Source: Bacillus sp. sid0103 (lineage in GTDB: Bacteria > Bacillota > Bacilli > Bacillales_B > DSM-18226). Taken from it: 64,000 nucleotides of DNA. The stretch spans positions 124,001 to 188,000 of the forward strand of contig NZ_JAHUWN010000006.1 in the NCBI RefSeq assembly GCF_019219025.1, read 5' to 3'. Shown piece after piece: positions 9,786 through 18,415 of the stretch; the first letter of the stretch is position 1; each line of letters starts with the position of its first letter. The notes under the pieces are model-generated. The model was not told the DNA's origin. It made no database searches and saw only the letters and a program-made list of their open reading frames with translations. A program made the position numbers and the translations under genes.

Positions 9786-9800
9786 GAAAGGGAGAGGAAG

Positions 9801-11285
9801 ATGGGTAAAACAACTGGATTTATGGATTACTATCGAGAAAAAGGTCAAGAACGGAATCCCCTTACGCGTTTAGGCGACTGGAATGAGTATTCGGTTCCTT
9901 GCTCAGATGAAACGTTAAGCAGACAGGGAGCGCGGTGCATGGATTGTGCCACTCCTTTCTGCCATATCGGAATGGAACTTCAAGGAGCCACATCAGGTTG
10001 CCCAATTCATAATCTCATTCCGGAATGGAACGATTTAGTTTATCGCGGCAGGTGGAAAGAAGCCCTGGATCGTTTGCTTAAAACGAATAATTTTCCTGAG
10101 TTTACCGGTCGGGTTTGTCCGGCTCCTTGTGAAGGTTCGTGTACGTTAGCTATTACGGATCCAGCGGTAACGATTAAAAATATTGAGCAGGCCATTATAG
10201 ATAAAGGTTTTGAAAATGGTTGGATTGCCCCTCGAATTCCCGCACGCAGAACTGGGAAAAAGGTGGCGATTATTGGTTCAGGTCCAGCTGGATTGGCAAG
10301 CGCTGATCAATTAAACCAGGCAGGGCACTCGGTAACCGTATTCGAACGTTCAGATCGTCCAGGCGGATTACTTATGTATGGGATTCCCAATATGAAACTT
10401 GGTAAAGAAGTCGTGGAACGCCGAATTAGCTTGTTGCGTCAAGAAGGTATTGATTTTGTCACCAATACTGAGGTTGGAGAAGATATTTCAGCTGAAGAAT
10501 TACAGGCGCAATTCGATGCCGTAATTCTATGTACAGGCGCTCAAAAACAGAGGGACCTAGTGATTGAAGGGCGCGAGGCCAAAGGGATTTATTTCGCAAT
10601 GGAATACCTGACCAAATCCACAAAAAGCCTATTGGATTCAAACTTTGAAGATGGCCAGTTTATTAATGTAGAAGACAAGGACGTTATTGTCATTGGCGGA
10701 GGCGACACAGGAGCAGATTGTGTGGCAACAGCCCTTCGTCAAAACTGCCGAAGTGTAGTTCAGTTTGGCAAACATCCACAGTTACCTGAGATGCGTACCT
10801 CAGAAAATATGTGGCCTGCCTATCCAAATGTTTTTACAATGGATTATGCTTATAAAGAGGCAGAAGCAAAGTTTGGTGATGATCCTCGTCAGTATTCTAT
10901 TCAAACGAAGAAAATCGTTACGGATGAAAGTGGCAATTTGAAAGAGCTTCACACCATCCAAATGGAAAAAATAAGAGACGATGAAGGTCGATTTTATTTT
11001 AAAGAGATTCCAGGTACGGAAAAAGTTTGGCCTGCTCAATTTGTGTTTATTGCAATTGGATTTGAGGGCACAGAGCAGCCGCTTTTGAGCCAATTTGGTG
11101 TAAAAGCAGCTAATCAAAAGATTGAAGCAGCTTACGGTGATTACCGAACAAATATAGAAGGTGTATTTGCAGCAGGTGATGCAAGAAGAGGGCAAAGCCT
11201 AATCGTCTGGGCCATCAACGAGGGACGGCAGGTAGCTCATGAAGTGGACCGTTATTTGATGGGAAAAACCTTTTTACCTAAATAA
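9801..11285 (+). CDS. gltB: Glutamate synthase small subunit
   Basis: FAD/NADPH-binding small subunit (494 residues) that passes electrons to the large subunit. The N-terminal FeS part has RCMDCATPFCH, CPIHNLIPEWN and VCPAPCEGSC. Two Rossmann dinucleotide motifs follow, IGSGPAGLA near residue 155 and VIGGGDTGADC near 300. AAGDARRGQSLIVWAI, near the C-terminus, is the usual FAD-binding end. AGAAAGGGAGAGG precedes the ATG. It is co-transcribed with gltA and followed by a strong terminator. Confidence 0.98.
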   Translation: MGKTTGFMDYYREKGQERNPLTRLGDWNEYSVPCSDETLSRQGARCMDCATPFCHIGMELQGATSGCPIHNLIPEWNDLVYRGRWKEALDRLLKTNNFPEFTGRVCPAPCEGSCTLAITDPAVTIKNIEQAIIDKGFENGWIAPRIPARRTGKKVAIIGSGPAGLASADQLNQAGHSVTVFERSDRPGGLLMYGIPNMKLGKEVVERRISLLRQEGIDFVTNTEVGEDISAEELQAQFDAVILCTGAQKQRDLVIEGREAKGIYFAMEYLTKSTKSLLDSNFEDGQFINVEDKDVIVIGGGDTGADCVATALRQNCRSVVQFGKHPQLPEMRTSENMWPAYPNVFTMDYAYKEAEAKFGDDPRQYSIQTKKIVTDESGNLKELHTIQMEKIRDDEGRFYFKEIPGTEKVWPAQFVFIAIGFEGTEQPLLSQFGVKAANQKIEAAYGDYRTNIEGVFAAGDARRGQSLIVWAINEGRQVAHEVDRYLMGKTFLPK

Positions 11286-11302
11286 ATTTGCAGTAGGAAA
11301 GT

Positions 11303-11333
11303 AGACCTGATTTGGGAATCAGGTCTCTTTTTT
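11303..11333 (+). terminator. Rho-independent terminator of gltAB
   Basis: AGACCTGAT / ATCAGGTCT stem with a short loop, followed by CTTTTTTT, 17 bp after the gltB stop. Confidence 0.9.
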
Positions 11334-11434
11334 CGGGTCTATAGTATAATTGAAATAAGAATAGGCGAATGATTCTTTTTTCTAATTCTGAAATCCGTTG
11401 GAGAGGGAAAATGTAAAAAATGCACTCTAAATAG

Positions 11435-11464
11435 AAAAAACTAGCCTTTTATAAGGTTAGTTTT
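11435..11464 (-). terminator. Terminator of the DUF3231 gene
   Basis: On the minus strand, ACTAACCTT / AAGGCTAGT (one mismatch) is followed by six T residues, just past the stop at 11481. Confidence 0.75.
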
Positions 11465-11480
11465 GCTGTTCTATAAAAAA

Positions 11481-12485
11481 TCATTTAGTTAATTGATTTC
11501 GATCCTCAATCTGTGGTGGTTCTTCCATCCAGCCATTTTTGATCATAAGCTTTCCCCCATCTTGAGCAAAAGTGAAAATATCTTTTGCAAGAAAAGCCAT
11601 TTTTGCCGGCAAGTCACTTCGTAAACTGAATCCACCGCCTAGTGCATTACTTCCGAGCCCAAATGAAGCTAACAAACTGGTATTGTACATCATCAATTTG
11701 TCAGAAAATGGCGAAGTTTTTGACGTTGTTGCTTTACCAGCATGAGTAGCTGGGGGCTCAATATAACTATGGCGTAAAAATTCACCTAAATCTATTTCGA
11801 TTTTCTTTGACAATTCCATTCCTTTGATTAGATAGTTTTGAACATCTTTATCAACAGCAACTTGTGCGAAACCAATCATTAATTGCATCCCTACAAGGTT
11901 AGTTTCAATTGCATGATGGATAAGTGAAACTTCAACTGTATTCAGGGATCTAGTTTCACTAAACCAAGTAAAACCATCCATATAATTTTTATCCTGAACA
12001 AAATTAACCTGTTTTGGCATTGATACAAAAGGTGGACGAACGAGTACCCCTTTATCTAAAAGGAATTGAGTTGATTGGCTGTTCATCAATTGGGATTCTG
12101 TGGTCATATTTATAAAAAAATCTTCAATATCCTTTCGATAGGACATGCCAGTGAAAAGTGCATAAAGGCTCATTTCCACTTTAGTCATCAAATGTAAATA
12201 CATAATATCGTACATGAAATCAAATAACTTAGGAACACTTTTATTTACATCGCTTTCTGTAAAACCAATCGGAATTACTGCCCCTTCTTGTCGAAAAATA
12301 CTTGTAATTATCTCAACGTTTTTGGCGGCAGCATTATAATGAGACTGTAGTAGTTGTTTTCCTTCATGATCTGAGTGCTCTATAAAATGTTCCAATACTC
12401 TAAGTATCATGGTTTTTTCTTGAAAAGCCATCCACAAATTAGCTAATTCTGATGATGTAATAGGTGCTCCACTCGAAGTCGTCAT
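11481..12485 (-). CDS. DUF3231 family protein
   Basis: A 334-residue soluble, largely helical protein. I recognise it as the DUF3231 type common in Bacillaceae. The N- and C-halves each look like a ferritin-like helical bundle of about 150 residues, and the motifs ELANLWMAFQEKTMILRVLEHFIEH and VEVSLIHHAIETNLVGMQLM mark their starts. No signal peptide or enzyme motif is seen. The ATG is preceded by AGGAGG on the minus strand. It stands alone with its own terminator. The function is unknown; in other bacilli such genes are often linked with sporulation or coat-like functions, but nothing here shows that. Confidence 0.85.
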   Translation of the reverse strand: MTTSSGAPITSSELANLWMAFQEKTMILRVLEHFIEHSDHEGKQLLQSHYNAAAKNVEIITSIFRQEGAVIPIGFTESDVNKSVPKLFDFMYDIMYLHLMTKVEMSLYALFTGMSYRKDIEDFFINMTTESQLMNSQSTQFLLDKGVLVRPPFVSMPKQVNFVQDKNYMDGFTWFSETRSLNTVEVSLIHHAIETNLVGMQLMIGFAQVAVDKDVQNYLIKGMELSKKIEIDLGEFLRHSYIEPPATHAGKATTSKTSPFSDKLMMYNTSLLASFGLGSNALGGGFSLRSDLPAKMAFLAKDIFTFAQDGGKLMIKNGWMEEPPQIEDRNQLTK

Positions 12486-12943
12486 GCTAACCCTCCTGGT
12501 TTTTATATTATAATGTAACCATTAGGAAGTTATTTTATGAAATACTACAAAGTGCTTCATCTAAATAACGAATTTATTTTTATCAGGAATAAACTAAATT
12601 ATTTATTGCCAAAAACAATTTTCTCGAATTTTATTATTAAGAAGTACCATTTTAGGATATCCCATACCAGGAGATCAACATTTGTGTCTGAAAAGGGTTC
12701 TTTTGTATAAAAAAAAATGTTTCGTATAGCTACCCAAAACCTTAATGTTACAAATATTAGTAAAGTACAAATGAAGTGACAGTCTTTTAGAGGATGTAAC
12801 TTGAAGGGTAAGAAAAGTTGAAATAAGTCGTTAAAAAAATATAAATTGCTCAAGTAAAAAATTAGACAAAAAAAATAACCTAGACTTAGAGGAATTTCTT
12901 AATTCAGCTTTATTGATGATTAAAAAGTTGAAACATAAAAGTG
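12486..12943. other. AT-rich gap with no supported gene
   Basis: I found no frame with a ribosome site, no stable terminator hairpin and no recognisable RNA here. A minus-strand open frame at 12599-12853 is rejected (see rejected list). Confidence 0.6.
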
Positions 12944-13126
12944 TTAATAAATATGTCTAATAGATGACAAACGGATTGAGAATAACATTTGTTTTTCATC
13001 TTTTAAAGAAAGCAATTGGTCTTTTAGATTAAGACGATAAACGCGCCCTTTTAAGGTTTGTAAAGCTCCATTTGTGTAATAATCAATCGTTATCAGGCCA
13101 TTTTGAGTTAGTTTTTTCAAATACAT
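12944..13126 (-). CDS. Small YolD-like protein
   Basis: A 60-residue protein starting MYLKKLTQNGLITIDYY. The pattern ITIDYYTNGALQTLKGRVYRLN, then a second beta-rich half ending in IRLSSIRHIY, resembles the C-terminal core of YolD-like proteins. Those are small beta-rich proteins often found beside UvrX/Y-family polymerases in bacilli. No polymerase gene is adjacent. The frame is open 14 codons further upstream, but AAAGGAGG lies seven bases before the ATG at 13126, so that start is chosen. The family call is tentative; that it is a gene is well supported by the ribosome site. Confidence 0.65.
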   Translation of the reverse strand: MYLKKLTQNGLITIDYYTNGALQTLKGRVYRLNLKDQLLSLKDEKQMLFSIRLSSIRHIY

Positions 13127-13317
13127 TAATATCCTCCTTTTATTAGTAATAGATAATACACTACCCATTATATAGTTTGTATTTTAAGAGACAATGAAGA
13201 TGATGTTAAAAATTTGTAAATCAGAGGTGTTGGAATTTATAATTATGGTTAGTCGAAAAGAATTAAGTAAATTATAATGACAACAATGAATGGAATAGAA
13301 AATGGAGGAAAAAACGA

Positions 13318-13638
13318 ATGAAATTTCCCAATGATGCTGATGGAGACGCACTACGTAGTTTATATAAAGATGGATTGGATTTTAAAAAACAACAATCAGT
13401 GGAGTTTTTTGTTGCCGTGCCTGATAAAGAGACAGGTAAAAAATTATCGCAAGTATTAAAAGGAGAAGGATTCAACTGTTTCCTAGAGCAAGACGACGAA
13501 ACTGATGAGTGGGCATGTTCTTGCTCTAAAAGAATGCTTCTAAATTATAACGAACTAATTAAAATACAGGATCAATTAAATAACTTAAGTAAACCACATG
13601 GTGGTTATTCTGACGGTTGGGGAGTTTTTGTAGATTAA
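13318..13638 (+). CDS. RraB-like protein (ribonuclease E inhibitor family)
   Basis: A 106-residue acidic protein. MKFPNDADGDALRSLYKDGLDF, FFVAVPD near residue 30, the EGFNC / EWACSCSKRMLL stretch and the terminal GGYSDGWGVFVD fit the RraB (regulator of ribonuclease activity B) fold. That is a small ferredoxin-like domain that binds RNase E in proteobacteria. Bacilli lack classical RNase E, so the partner here is unknown. The start is supported by GGAGGAAAAAACG before the ATG. It is a single-gene unit. Confidence 0.8.
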   Translation: MKFPNDADGDALRSLYKDGLDFKKQQSVEFFVAVPDKETGKKLSQVLKGEGFNCFLEQDDETDEWACSCSKRMLLNYNELIKIQDQLNNLSKPHGGYSDGWGVFVD

Positions 13639-13847
13639 AAGGATTGAGGGAGGTATTTTTGTTAGGTGAAGTACCGTAAAACTTTCAAATCTCCTATGTG
13701 AATCAACTTTTCCAATCTTATTTTTTGAGGTTCAAAATCATCCACTCCATATAATTGAAGTAGGAGTATTCTTTCAGTAGAATTAATTAAAATTAAAGTT
13801 TCGTCTAATTCCCACTTGACAGATAGGATTAGTTTGTTTAAGCTCAT

Positions 13848-14213
13848 ATTAAGATATGAATTTTCAAAAAATTCCCCGACTGGTTTAATTTAATAAACAA
13901 CCAGGTGATCAATCCCGACTTTTCACCAACAGTAGGGAAGCTTGTTTTGAACTAGCAAAAGGCAAGAAATGTATGCCATCCCATCCGTCACAGGTAGGAT
14001 AAGTATAGTTATTATCAACATAATATACAATACATCCATATAAATAAGGGTCTATCAGACAACTGAAGGCTCCAACTCTTAGTATCTAGGAGTTGGAGTT
14101 TTTTTAATACATAAGATTCAGAATTTCTAAGTTGTTTTATTGTTTAGGGGTTTTTGATGACCATAAACCAAGTTGTCGGATGGGATAAGTAGTATAAGGA
14201 GGTAGCATTTAAA
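13848..14213 (+). other. Non-coding stretch ending in a strong terminator, upstream of ssu operon
   Basis: About 365 bp with no credible ORF. It contains CTGGTT / AACCAG and CTTG / CAAG pairings, then a terminator at 14070-14105. Another 110 bp follow before a ribosome site. It may be an attenuator or leader RNA for the ssu genes, a stand-alone small RNA, or a decayed element. I could not match it to the S-box or T-box consensus. Confidence 0.4.
14070..14105 (+). terminator. Strong intrinsic terminator upstream of ssu operon
   Basis: CTCCAACTC / GAGTTGGAG perfect 9-bp stem with an 11-base loop, followed by seven T residues. No gene on the plus strand ends close by (the RraB-like gene stops 430 bp earlier), so it probably ends a non-coding leader or small RNA. 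Confidence 0.85.
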
Positions 14214-14249
14214 ATGTGTGGGAACTTACAAACGCTATTTAGTTGGTAG
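14214..14249 (+). CDS. Candidate 11-residue leader peptide MCGNLQTLFSW before ssuB
   Basis: AAGGAGG lies 11 bases upstream of an ATG that opens an 11-codon frame ending 48 bp before the ssuB start. The second codon is Cys. A leader ORF with a sulfur amino acid ahead of a sulfonate-sulfur operon could couple translation to sulfur status, but a chance frame cannot be excluded. Confidence 0.35.
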   Translation: MCGNLQTLFSW

Positions 14250-14297
14250 AGAAGTCAAATGTTTATTCATTCTATTTTTATAAGGAGGAGAAGGATA

Positions 14298-15065
14298 GTG
14301 AGTGTTTCCGTGTCGTCATTACAAAAGGTATTCATTAAGCAGCAGAGAAAAACACAAGTATTACAAGATATAAATTTCCAAGTGAAGCAAGGCGAATTCG
14401 TAACCATTATCGGACCGAGCGGATGTGGTAAGAGTACACTGTTGAAGCTTATTGCTGGTCTTGATAACGAATATGAAGGAACGATTAAAATCAATGACCA
14501 AGAAATAGCAGGTCCAAGCATAAAACAAGGATTTATTTTTCAAGAACACCGACTCTTTCCTTGGCTGACGGTGGAGAAAAATATAGCAGCTGATTTATCT
14601 CTTAAAAATGCTAATGTACGTAAAAGGGTTGATGAACTCATTGAAATTGTAAGATTAAAAGGGTTTGAAAGAGCATATCCTAAGGAACTGTCTGGAGGGA
14701 TGTCTCAAAGGGTGGCGATTGCCAGAGCGTTATTGCGGGATCCGGAGGTGATGTTGCTTGATGAACCATTCGGTGCACTTGATGCATTTACACGAACTCA
14801 TTTACAGGATGTGCTGTTAGAGATATGGCATCAGAAGAAAACGACTATGATTCTTGTTACGCACGACTTAGATGAATCTATTTATCTTGCTGATCGTGTC
14901 GTGATCATGAGTTCAAGACCAGGTAAAATCAGCAACATTATTCCGATCGATTTACCTCATCCTAGGAAAAGGGCGGGCCGGTCATTCCAGGAATTTAGAC
15001 AAAAGGTATTAAGTGAATTTGAAAAAGTAGATGAACTTCAGTTGATTGAAGGCTCAGGTATTTAG
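14298..15065 (+). CDS. ssuB: Aliphatic sulfonate ABC transporter, ATP-binding protein
   Basis: ATPase of the SsuBAC sulfonate importer (255 residues from the chosen start). It has Walker [18 protein letters not shown], the [16 protein letters not shown]-loop region, signature [16 protein letters not shown] and Walker [13 protein letters not shown], followed by the switch His in THDLDE. A longer frame opens at 14259. However, AAGGAGG sits nine bases before the GTG at 14298, and the residues ahead (FIRRRRI) look untranslated, so GTG is taken. It is the first gene of ssuBACD, the B. subtilis order. Confidence 0.93.
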   Translation: MSVSVSSLQKVFIKQQRKTQVLQDINFQVKQGEFVTIIGPSGCGKSTLLKLIAGLDNEYEGTIKINDQEIAGPSIKQGFIFQEHRLFPWLTVEKNIAADLSLKNANVRKRVDELIEIVRLKGFERAYPKELSGGMSQRVAIARALLRDPEVMLLDEPFGALDAFTRTHLQDVLLEIWHQKKTTMILVTHDLDESIYLADRVVIMSSRPGKISNIIPIDLPHPRKRAGRSFQEFRQKVLSEFEKVDELQLIEGSGI

Positions 15066-15080
15066 AGGAGGATGGAGAAA

Positions 15081-16106
15081 ATGATTAAGAAGTTGAGGGT
15101 ATCTGTTTTATTATTTACAGCAATTATGATGGTTATTTTAACAGGATGCACATCAAAAACGACAACAGTAAATGAGAAGAATGGAAAGAATGAAAATCTA
15201 ACAATCAATATAGGAATTCAACAAAGCTTGGGTCCGTTATTGATTGCAAAGGAAAAAGGATGGTTTGAAGAAGAATTCGAAAAGGTTGGCGTAAAAGTAA
15301 AATGGACAGTATTTCAAAGCGGTCCGCCCCATTTTGAAGCAATGGCAGCCAATCGATTAGATTTTGGTGCAGTGGGCAATTCACCTGTAGTTGCTGGTCA
15401 AGCAGCAAATATTCAGTTTAAAGAAATTGCAAATGTAAGTGATGGGCTTAAAGGAAATGCGATTCTTGTTCCTAAAGACAGTCCGATTAATACATTAAAC
15501 GATTTAAAAGGGAAAAAAATAGCAGTGGCAAAAGGAAGCAGTGGGTTCAATGTACTGTATCGTGCTTTAGAAAAGGCTGGATTAAAACCGGATGATGTAA
15601 AAATTATTCAATTACAACCAGATGAAGCACAGCCAGCGTTTGAAACAGGAGCCGTAGATGCTTGGTCTATATGGGAACCTTTCGTTTCGCTTCAAACATT
15701 AAAGAAAAATGCAAGAGTACTGGCGGATGGTAAGTCATTGAATGTTTATTCACCAGGTTTCGTAATTGCACGTAAAGAATTTACAAAAGAGCATCCTGAT
15801 CTTGTTGTACGCTTTCTAAAAATATTCGAAAAAGCGCATCTTTATGAAAAAGAAAACCGTAATGATGCAATCGATTTGTATGCAAATGCAAAAAAAATTG
15901 ATAAGGATGTAATACGTAAGGTACTCGAAAACAACGAATCTCGTAATCTGCCAATATCAGAAGAAATTATTAATGCACAGCAGGAAACCGCTGATTTCCA
16001 ATATTCCCTTAAAGCAATTACAAAGAAAATCGATACATCAAAGGTAGTCGATAATTCTTATATTAAGCAAGCATTAAAGGAATTGAAGGAAGAACAAAAT
16101 AAGTGA
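15081..16106 (+). CDS. ssuA: Aliphatic sulfonate ABC transporter, substrate-binding lipoprotein
   Basis: A 341-residue extracytoplasmic binding protein with a lipoprotein signal ending in lipobox LTGC (Cys23). The mature part has the NMT1/SsuA fold: NIGIQQSLGPLLIAKEKGWFE, FGAVGNSPVVAGQAA and AWSIWEPFVSLQ. It captures alkanesulfonates outside the membrane for SsuBC. An ATG at 15072 touches the GAGGAGG ribosome site directly, so the ATG at 15081, nine bases after it, is the likely start. Confidence 0.93.
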   Translation: MIKKLRVSVLLFTAIMMVILTGCTSKTTTVNEKNGKNENLTINIGIQQSLGPLLIAKEKGWFEEEFEKVGVKVKWTVFQSGPPHFEAMAANRLDFGAVGNSPVVAGQAANIQFKEIANVSDGLKGNAILVPKDSPINTLNDLKGKKIAVAKGSSGFNVLYRALEKAGLKPDDVKIIQLQPDEAQPAFETGAVDAWSIWEPFVSLQTLKKNARVLADGKSLNVYSPGFVIARKEFTKEHPDLVVRFLKIFEKAHLYEKENRNDAIDLYANAKKIDKDVIRKVLENNESRNLPISEEIINAQQETADFQYSLKAITKKIDTSKVVDNSYIKQALKELKEEQNK

Positions 16107-16117
16107 GGTGATTTTAG

Positions 16118-16987
16118 ATGAGCAAAGCAAAACTAGCCTTTCCATCCGATAATACGATTAGAGAATTTAGGAAACAAACAGTTGCTAAGCAGGTGAAGGG
16201 CACTAAATCCCAGGTTCCTTCATTAATAATTGCACGCGGCTTGGTTTTACCAATCCTCATTTTAGTTGTGTGGCAATTGTTAGGATCACTTTTACAGGTG
16301 TCTAATACGATTTTACCAACACCATTAGATATTTTTCAATCGTTTCGGGTTTTAATACAATCGGGTGAATTATTTGGGCATTTAAAAATCAGTGTCACCC
16401 GTGCTCTAATTGGATTTATATTAGGTGCAAGTTTGGGTCTTCTGTTCGGGACGATAACCGGTCTTTCTAAAAAAACAGAGCAATTTATTGATCCATCTTT
16501 GCAAATGTTACGGACTGTGCCCCATTTAGCATTAGCACCGCTGTTTATTCTATGGTTTGGATTGGGAGAATTATCAAAGGATTTGCTAATTGCACTTGGA
16601 GCGTTTTTCCCTTTATATGTAAATACCTTATTAGGCATTCGCGGAGTGGATAAAAAATTATTTGATGTAGCCCGCATTTTGGAATTTAGTAGATGGAAGC
16701 AAGTAACACTACTAATTTTTCCGGCTGCTCTTCCTAATATTTTACTTGGGGTTCGCCTATCATTGGGCGCCGCTTGGCTAGGATTAGTTGTTTCTGAATT
16801 GATGGGTGCAAGTGAAGGAATCGGCTATTTAATCATGGATGCAAGACAATTTACCCGCACAGATGTTGTTTTTGTTGGAATTATTATCTTTGCACTTGGC
16901 GGTAAATTAGCTGATTCTATTGTTCGTGTATTAGAGTCCAGATTATTAAAATGGCGAGATAGCTATCAGGGAGAAAATGTAAGTTAA
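16118..16987 (+). CDS. ssuC: Aliphatic sulfonate ABC transporter, permease
   Basis: A 289-residue inner-membrane permease with a 45-residue cytoplasmic N-tail and about six membrane segments. The EAA-type loop sits around GALFPLYVNTLLGIRGVDKKLFDVARILEFSRWKQ, where the ATPase couples. The end (ADSIVRVLESRLLKWR) is typical of SsuC/TauC. AGGTG precedes the ATG, 11 bp after ssuA. A gap of 124 bp separates it from ssuD, larger than the other spacings in the operon. Confidence 0.93.
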   Translation: MSKAKLAFPSDNTIREFRKQTVAKQVKGTKSQVPSLIIARGLVLPILILVVWQLLGSLLQVSNTILPTPLDIFQSFRVLIQSGELFGHLKISVTRALIGFILGASLGLLFGTITGLSKKTEQFIDPSLQMLRTVPHLALAPLFILWFGLGELSKDLLIALGAFFPLYVNTLLGIRGVDKKLFDVARILEFSRWKQVTLLIFPAALPNILLGVRLSLGAAWLGLVVSELMGASEGIGYLIMDARQFTRTDVVFVGIIIFALGGKLADSIVRVLESRLLKWRDSYQGENVS

Positions 16988-17111
16988 TGAATAATTGGCG
17001 TTTGCAAAAATTAAAGTTGTTTACTGGTGCGTTAAATCCGATTAAAACTATCGATTTACTAAAAATTAATATTTATTCTTTTAATTACTTTTTGTAGGGA
17101 GTGTAAAATTA

Positions 17112-18251
17112 ATGGAAATTTTATGGTTTATTCCAACACATGGGGACAGCAGATATTTAGGAACAACAAAGGGAGGACGCCTAGCTGATTTTTCTTATTT
17201 TCGTCAAGTCGCTCAAGCAGCTGATCGTCTTGGATATACAGGGGTATTAATACCAACAGGAAGATCATGCGAGGATCCTTGGACATTAGCTTCGTCGCTG
17301 GCGGCTGTTACAGAACGATTGAAATTTTTGATTGCTGTTCGACCAGGAATTATGTCCCCGTCTGTTGCAGCAAGAATGGCTTCAACAGTGGATCGTATTT
17401 CCAATGGACGTCTTCTTATTAATGTCGTCACAGGTGGTGACCCTGTTGAATTAGCTGGTGATGGATTATTCCTTGCTCATGATGAACGTTATGAGGTTAC
17501 AGATGAATTTTTAACCGTCTGGCGTAATCTTTTAGAAGGAAAAGAGGTTCAATATGATGGGAAGCATGTGAAAATAGAGGGGGGAAAACTGCTCTTTCCT
17601 CCTGTTCAGCATCCGCATCCTCCTATTTATTTCGGGGGCTCATCGCCAGCAGGGCAAGCTGTTGCCGCAAAACATACAGATGTTTACTTAACATGGGGAG
17701 AGCCACCTGCACAGGTGGAACAAAAAATAAGGGAAGTTCGCCGTTTAGCTGAGCAAGAAGGAAGAACAGTACGATTTGGTATTCGCTTACACGTAATTGT
17801 TAGGGAAACAGAAGGAGAAGCATGGGAAGCTGCTGATCGCTTAATTAAATATATTGATAATGATACGATTGAGGCAGCACAACGTACATTAGCCCGTCAA
17901 GATTCTGTTGGACAACAGAGAATGATGAAGCTCCATAAAGGAGGAAGAGAGACACTAGAAATCAGTCCGAACCTTTGGGCAGGGGTTGGTCTCGTTCGAG
18001 GTGGAGCTGGAACAGCCCTTGTAGGCAATCCTACACAAGTGGCAGAGAGGATGAAAGAATATTCGGCCTTAGGTATTGATACATTTGTGCTATCGGGATA
18101 TCCACATTTAGAAGAAGCGTATCAATTCGCAGAGTTAGTATTTCCGCATTTACCGCTGAAGAAAAGAGACGGCAACAATAGCACTCAACAAAACAATCAT
18201 CCCATTGGAGAAATGATAGCAAATCAGTACGTTCCTGAAACAGCAAAATAA
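17112..18251 (+). CDS. ssuD: FMNH2-dependent alkanesulfonate monooxygenase
   Basis: SsuD (379 residues) cleaves the C-S bond of alkanesulfonates with reduced flavin and O2, releasing sulfite and an aldehyde. It is a luciferase-like TIM barrel. Visible family hallmarks are [17 protein letters not shown] at the start, the [12 protein letters not shown] strand, [17 protein letters not shown] near residue 105 and the YFGGSSPAG loop near 175. It is the last gene of the ssu unit and is followed by a terminator. The flavin reductase partner is not in the window. Confidence 0.95.
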   Translation: MEILWFIPTHGDSRYLGTTKGGRLADFSYFRQVAQAADRLGYTGVLIPTGRSCEDPWTLASSLAAVTERLKFLIAVRPGIMSPSVAARMASTVDRISNGRLLINVVTGGDPVELAGDGLFLAHDERYEVTDEFLTVWRNLLEGKEVQYDGKHVKIEGGKLLFPPVQHPHPPIYFGGSSPAGQAVAAKHTDVYLTWGEPPAQVEQKIREVRRLAEQEGRTVRFGIRLHVIVRETEGEAWEAADRLIKYIDNDTIEAAQRTLARQDSVGQQRMMKLHKGGRETLEISPNLWAGVGLVRGGAGTALVGNPTQVAERMKEYSALGIDTFVLSGYPHLEEAYQFAELVFPHLPLKKRDGNNSTQQNNHPIGEMIANQYVPETAK

Positions 18252-18263
18252 ATATTTATTAGT

Positions 18264-18293
18264 AAAAGGAAGGAGTACATAAACCTTCCTTTT
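18264..18293 (+). terminator. Terminator of ssu operon
   Basis: AAAAGGAAGG / CCTTCCTTTT perfect stem just after ssuD. The U-tract is short (TTTTGC), so termination may be partial. Confidence 0.7.
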
Positions 18294-18415
18294 GCTATGG
18301 TAAAAACAAAAATACCCGTAACACTCCGTATCCAATATACACTACTATCGTCCCTATTTTCAGACTATTCTTTATATTAAAATGAAAATAAAAGATGAAA
18401 TGGGAGAGGGTATGG

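Noticed and set aside
12599..12853. Minus-strand 84-codon frame
   Set aside because: No ribosome site. Composition (Phe, Ile, Lys runs) is what AT-rich random sequence gives, with no recognisable motif.
13662..13847. Minus-strand 61-codon frame
   Set aside because: No ribosome site upstream of its ATG and no recognised family. The residues are not absurd for a protein, so it remains a weak possibility, but it is not supported.
13880..14105. S-box (SAM) or T-box riboswitch for the ssu operon
   Set aside because: I looked for the S-box core (GAGGGA/CTGGCCC-like) and the T-box GGTGGNACCGCG and found neither. The region is kept only as an unassigned leader.
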